A DNA stretch of 64,000 nt from Moringa oleifera. Lineage: Eukaryota; Streptophyta; Magnoliopsida; Brassicales; Moringaceae. Positions 60,501-64,000 of this stretch are shown one piece after another. Under the pieces are notes generated by a model. The model was not told the DNA's origin. It saw only the letters and a list, made by a program, of their open reading frames with translations, and ran no database searches. The position numbers and the translations under genes are program-made. The first letter of the stretch is position 1, and each line of letters starts with the position of its first letter. The stretch covers positions 875,501 to 939,500 of the forward strand of contig JAJFZO010000866.1 in the NCBI GenBank assembly GCA_021397835.1, in the 5' to 3' direction.

Positions 60501-63500
60501 TTTTTGCTTATTTGTGTCTTCATTTGTTGTTCCTTGATGCATGCTCTTTCCAACCTATCCTTTACTCCACTTTTTGACTGCATCTTTGATTCCCTTTAGT
60601 TTACATGCAAGCACAAAGCTCGTATTTCTTTCTTCCTTTAGTCTTTCAAACCACTCGTCTACAAGCTTGTCAGAACCCTTGACTTGAAACCATGTTGCAT
60701 ATTGTCCATCTCCAAAGCAATCAACACTTGTTGCATCCTAGGAAAGCATTCCTTCCAACTTTTAAATACCATAAATCTATCCAGAAGAGACATGGACGAA
60801 TTATCCCTCATATTGGACAGAAAAAGACTTTCTCCTGCTAGTCCAATTCTATTATAATCCCTCTAAGTTCCCGTGAATAAGCATCATCCCTCCCTACTCA
60901 CATCCTTTCATATTAAAATAGTACTTCATCAAATAATTTCCCTATCACCCAAGGCATCTCCCCTTATCTTCTTTTACATTCCCACAAATCCTCCCCAAGA
61001 AGGTGCCTCTCGACCATGATGTAACTCACGTATACTCTCGTGAATACCTACTTCACCCCCATCCCCTCCATTTCAAAAACATATGACAATGAAATAATCT
61101 CCTCCCAAATTAAATTTTTTTTATTCCTAATTTAGTGTTTAAGCACACCAAGATACCACTTACATTCCCACGCGCAGCCTTGGCCTCTCACTCCAATCTT
61201 TGCCTATCTTATAAGCTCTTCACCTCACCCATACCCATATCCTCTATCTTCGTTTTCTACAAGCAAACTACATCAGCCTTCCATCTATACCAACTTTTTT
61301 TTGACATGTTATTCATCCTTCTCACATCCCACAATAAAATTCTAAGAACCATGACTGCTTACATTGCCCATATCTCACATGATCTCCCCATCTTACACCT
61401 TTCTCTTTCCACACTACTCATAATTAACCCCACATTCCAGCCTCTCAAGTTCCTTGCTAACATCCCCATGACCCTTTCTCATAACAACCTCCTGATTGAC
61501 TAGACCTCCTCTTATCCTCGATTTTCACGAATAATGAAAAAAACTTGCTCCTCCATTCTTCTAAAATTAATACTCGATAGCTTGCACACCTTGCTCATAT
61601 TTTTTAATACTCTTTTTGACACCTCTTGTTACCATATTGCATTCTCAACAACTGTTGAACAATCAAACAAAGCAACAATTTTTCCGTCTCATTATTCTAT
61701 TCCTTTTTCATCATGAATTATGCAATGCAACATATTTGTCTTTTTTTACTTACCCTCCCTCAACACAAACAACCAACAACATGACCTTCGACTCACTTTC
61801 ACTTTCAAGTTCCACATCGTTGGATGATCCAAACATTAAATCGCCTTTTTGTACCCATTTTACCCTCTTCCATCAATATCACCTCTCTAAAATCCACCTC
61901 GATCTACCTCTCCAATGTCTTTATAATAGTAACTTGAATATCCTCCCTCAACTTATTGCTTTCACTTGCAGACCCCGACATCATTTCCCCAACCCCTATG
62001 GTCCCCAGCTTATTTTTCGACTAATATTGTAAATCTAGGTCTACCGCTCCATTTACGGTATCTAAAATCTCCAAATTTGCATTCCTACTCAACCTAAACT
62101 GAGACCCATGTTGAAAATCCATTCACGCACTTAAGCTCAATTCTTTCGAGCGGATGGTCGTTAAATATGTAATTACTTTCCCAAGCCCAATAACCAAAAA
62201 ACAAACATCAGTAGCATTCTAAGTCACCACTCGCTTTGATTCTTGTTCAATAGCCAACCACTTCTAACGGAACTCGTAGTGTTATAAGTCACCACTCTCT
62301 TCGTGTACTCTCTTTCCCTTGCACTCTCTCTTCCTAAAAAACGCTTTGACCAACCTCCATCAACCAAACTCGTCTCGTAAATTTGAGAACAAGGCTGCTC
62401 TAGTCCTTCCTTTACTGAATTTAGAGAATCTCGCAAAACTTCCATTCGTATTTGAATTCACTGTGAACCAAAGCACATTTATCTCATCTCTTCTCTTGCT
62501 TACCCAACATTCCATTTTTTTCTTTTGCCATCAAAGAATCCATGGATACATAGAACCATATCTTGTCCTTTTGATTTAAGTAGACAAGCTTTTTTTCTTC
62601 TAATTTGCTCCATAATGCAAAGTTCAAACTCTTTCCTCAACTTCAAACCCAAAGATCTTTCTTTCTATCCTAATGGGAAAGATCTCCACCTCATATAGGT
62701 GCACTTTTCTCTCTGTACAAATTTTTAAATTTTTTTCACTCCTTTTTAAACTTGGTAGTCAAAACATAACTCGCATGGTCCTCAACCATCTCACTAAACT
62801 CTTCCACATGAAGTCCTATATTCTTAAAACAAAATAGTATAGATCCTCATTTAATCCCTTTCATCCCAAGATAGACGCTTTTGACTCACACAAAGAAACA
62901 CCTTTTCCCATTGGCCGGAGTGAAGAAGCAATCAATACTAAAAAATGAAGGAGTGTTCCTTAAACTAGATCATACAAAAGCCCTTTCCAACAATGGTAGG
63001 TCCACCATGCCCAACTCCGCGATTATATCATGGAATTCCCTTATTTTTGCAATCCCCTCCCTAACATCCTCTCATGGGCATACTTCCTCGTCTCTTACTC
63101 TCTCGTAGGTCTTCCAATAGCCTTTGTCGACCTTCGCTTGATCCATGCTCGTACACCTTTGCGAAAATCTATTTCATCCCTCCCTCCTCCTTATGCAACA
63201 AATAAGATATTAATTCCTCTTCAACCAACTGCCAATGCATCTCCTACCCTTGTCATTCCACATCACAGGTATCTGCCCTGAACACCATCTAGCTAACAAT
63301 GCCCTCCACCAAACCACTTTATTACCCATAATATTTATCCCTCCACCAAAAGCTTCAACCTCAAACCCCACGAAAGAGATTCCCACTAACTCCAATATCT
63401 TGTTTATAATACTGGGCACTCTTTTAGAAACTATTTGCTATCAACCTCACCCCTGGCCCTCTCCGACATGAAGTATCCTTGAAACTTATGTGGCTTAGGT

Positions 63501-63999
63501 TACCTCTTCCACTTGATCATCCACTAGCTCACTGCAGCTGACCTGTACAGCCTGCCCTTGCTAGTCAACCAATCCATTTGCCTCCAACTATATTCCCTTA
63601 CATACGATATTGCCTCTACTAACATTCCATTGCTCTCCCCTGGACATACCTCACTATATTTCCTAGGCTATCCCATACCTCCATCATCTCAGCCTTCCTT
63701 ATCTCCAAACACCATTTCTTGCACATTTGTATAAGCAGTCTATTGAAGCCAAGTCACCTTCACTACATTGCTTTTCGCCTTCAGCCTTCCCTTGGCATCT
63801 TGTTATTTGCACCTTTGAACAAGCTAGCATCATGTCCGACCTCCCTAACTAACCCCCATGACCCTTCTCACACAAAAAGCCCTCCTCCGCCCAATAAAGG
63901 CCTTGAGTGAGTCACCAATCACATTTAGTTTGAATTTTTTCGAATCTAAGTTTTTGAGGAAATGTAGCTAGGCACAAATTTAGATTTGTTTTTCTTTTT
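57566..63999 (-). mobile_element. Decayed LINE sequence, third copy, possibly nested in the second
   Basis: A T run at 57566-57573 may be the poly(A) tail on the other strand. From there, zinc-finger-like and then reverse-transcriptase pieces follow in the same order as in the 12.8-kb copy: minus-strand INLKNSKLVVIEEEVDESRL and KYVGLPLGAK near 58780-58920, and further pieces to about 59560. After the mitochondrial fragment at about 59797-60045, the C-rich strand bias continues to the window end with only short frames, for example minus-strand 63210-63419. This may be the 5' part of the same LINE or of other copies. Borders are uncertain. Confidence 0.6.
59797..60045 (+). pseudogene. Nuclear copy of part of mitochondrial atp1 (NUMT)
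   Basis: About 83 codons match the ATP synthase alpha subunit around its nucleotide-binding site: [33 protein letters not shown], then ELII-DRQT-KT and [17 protein letters not shown]. The wording follows the mitochondrial rather than the plastid form. The P-loop is damaged: glycines are replaced in GDRQTGKT, giving EDRQTRKT. There is no start, no transit peptide and no continuation, so it is a nonfunctional transferred fragment lying within LINE-rich DNA. Confidence 0.9.
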
Positions 64000-64000
64000 T

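Overview
The window is nuclear DNA from a flowering plant, almost certainly a eudicot. The genes have GT-AG introns, and the intergenic DNA is AT-rich. The gene families (MCTP, NOT9, EIL3, CLE, JMJ30, UGT92A, IRK-interacting protein, histone H3.1) are typical of dicots. The many LINE remnants suggest a repeat-rich, possibly woody species; that last point is inference and I cannot name the species.

Layout. 1-296: C-terminal end of an MCTP membrane protein (+). 3537-11067: a seven-exon gene (+) for a protein of about 2,317 residues that joins an FAD oxidoreductase, a fatty-acyl-AMP-ligase-like adenylation domain, an acyl-carrier domain, membrane segments, left-handed beta-helix repeats and a catalase-fold domain. 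This is the most unusual object here and looks like a one-protein lipid or polyketide-style assembly line. 11895-20557: CCR4-NOT subunit NOT9/CAF40 (-), with a tandemly duplicated exon that looks mutually exclusive and a LINE insertion in its last intron. 20558-24434: AT-rich spacer holding a degenerate tandem array. 24435-26938: EIN3-like factor of the EIL3/SLIM1 type (+). 28611-29361: three-exon CLE peptide gene of the CLV3/CLE40 type (+). 31466-35550: six-exon JmjC gene of the JMJ30/JMJD5 type (+), with several evening elements upstream. 36348-42102: UGT92A-like tandem cluster (-) of one canonical gene, one gene with the catalytic histidine replaced, and one pseudogene. 42883-45261: IRK-interacting-protein-like gene (-). 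45262-51241: a long gap ending in a dense cluster of TGGGCY elements in front of an intronless histone H3.1 gene (51242-51652, +). 52907-54851: minus-strand exons of an unidentified, possibly broken gene. 55400-64000: decayed, apparently nested LINE copies with a fragment of mitochondrial atp1 embedded in them.

The genes are ordinary plant neighbours and do not form one pathway. Two units stand out internally: the megasynthase, which seems to combine substrate activation, carrier loading, redox chemistry and membrane attachment, and the UGT92A array, which shows duplication followed by loss. Exon borders were placed by eye from splice sites and reading phase and have not been checked against transcripts.
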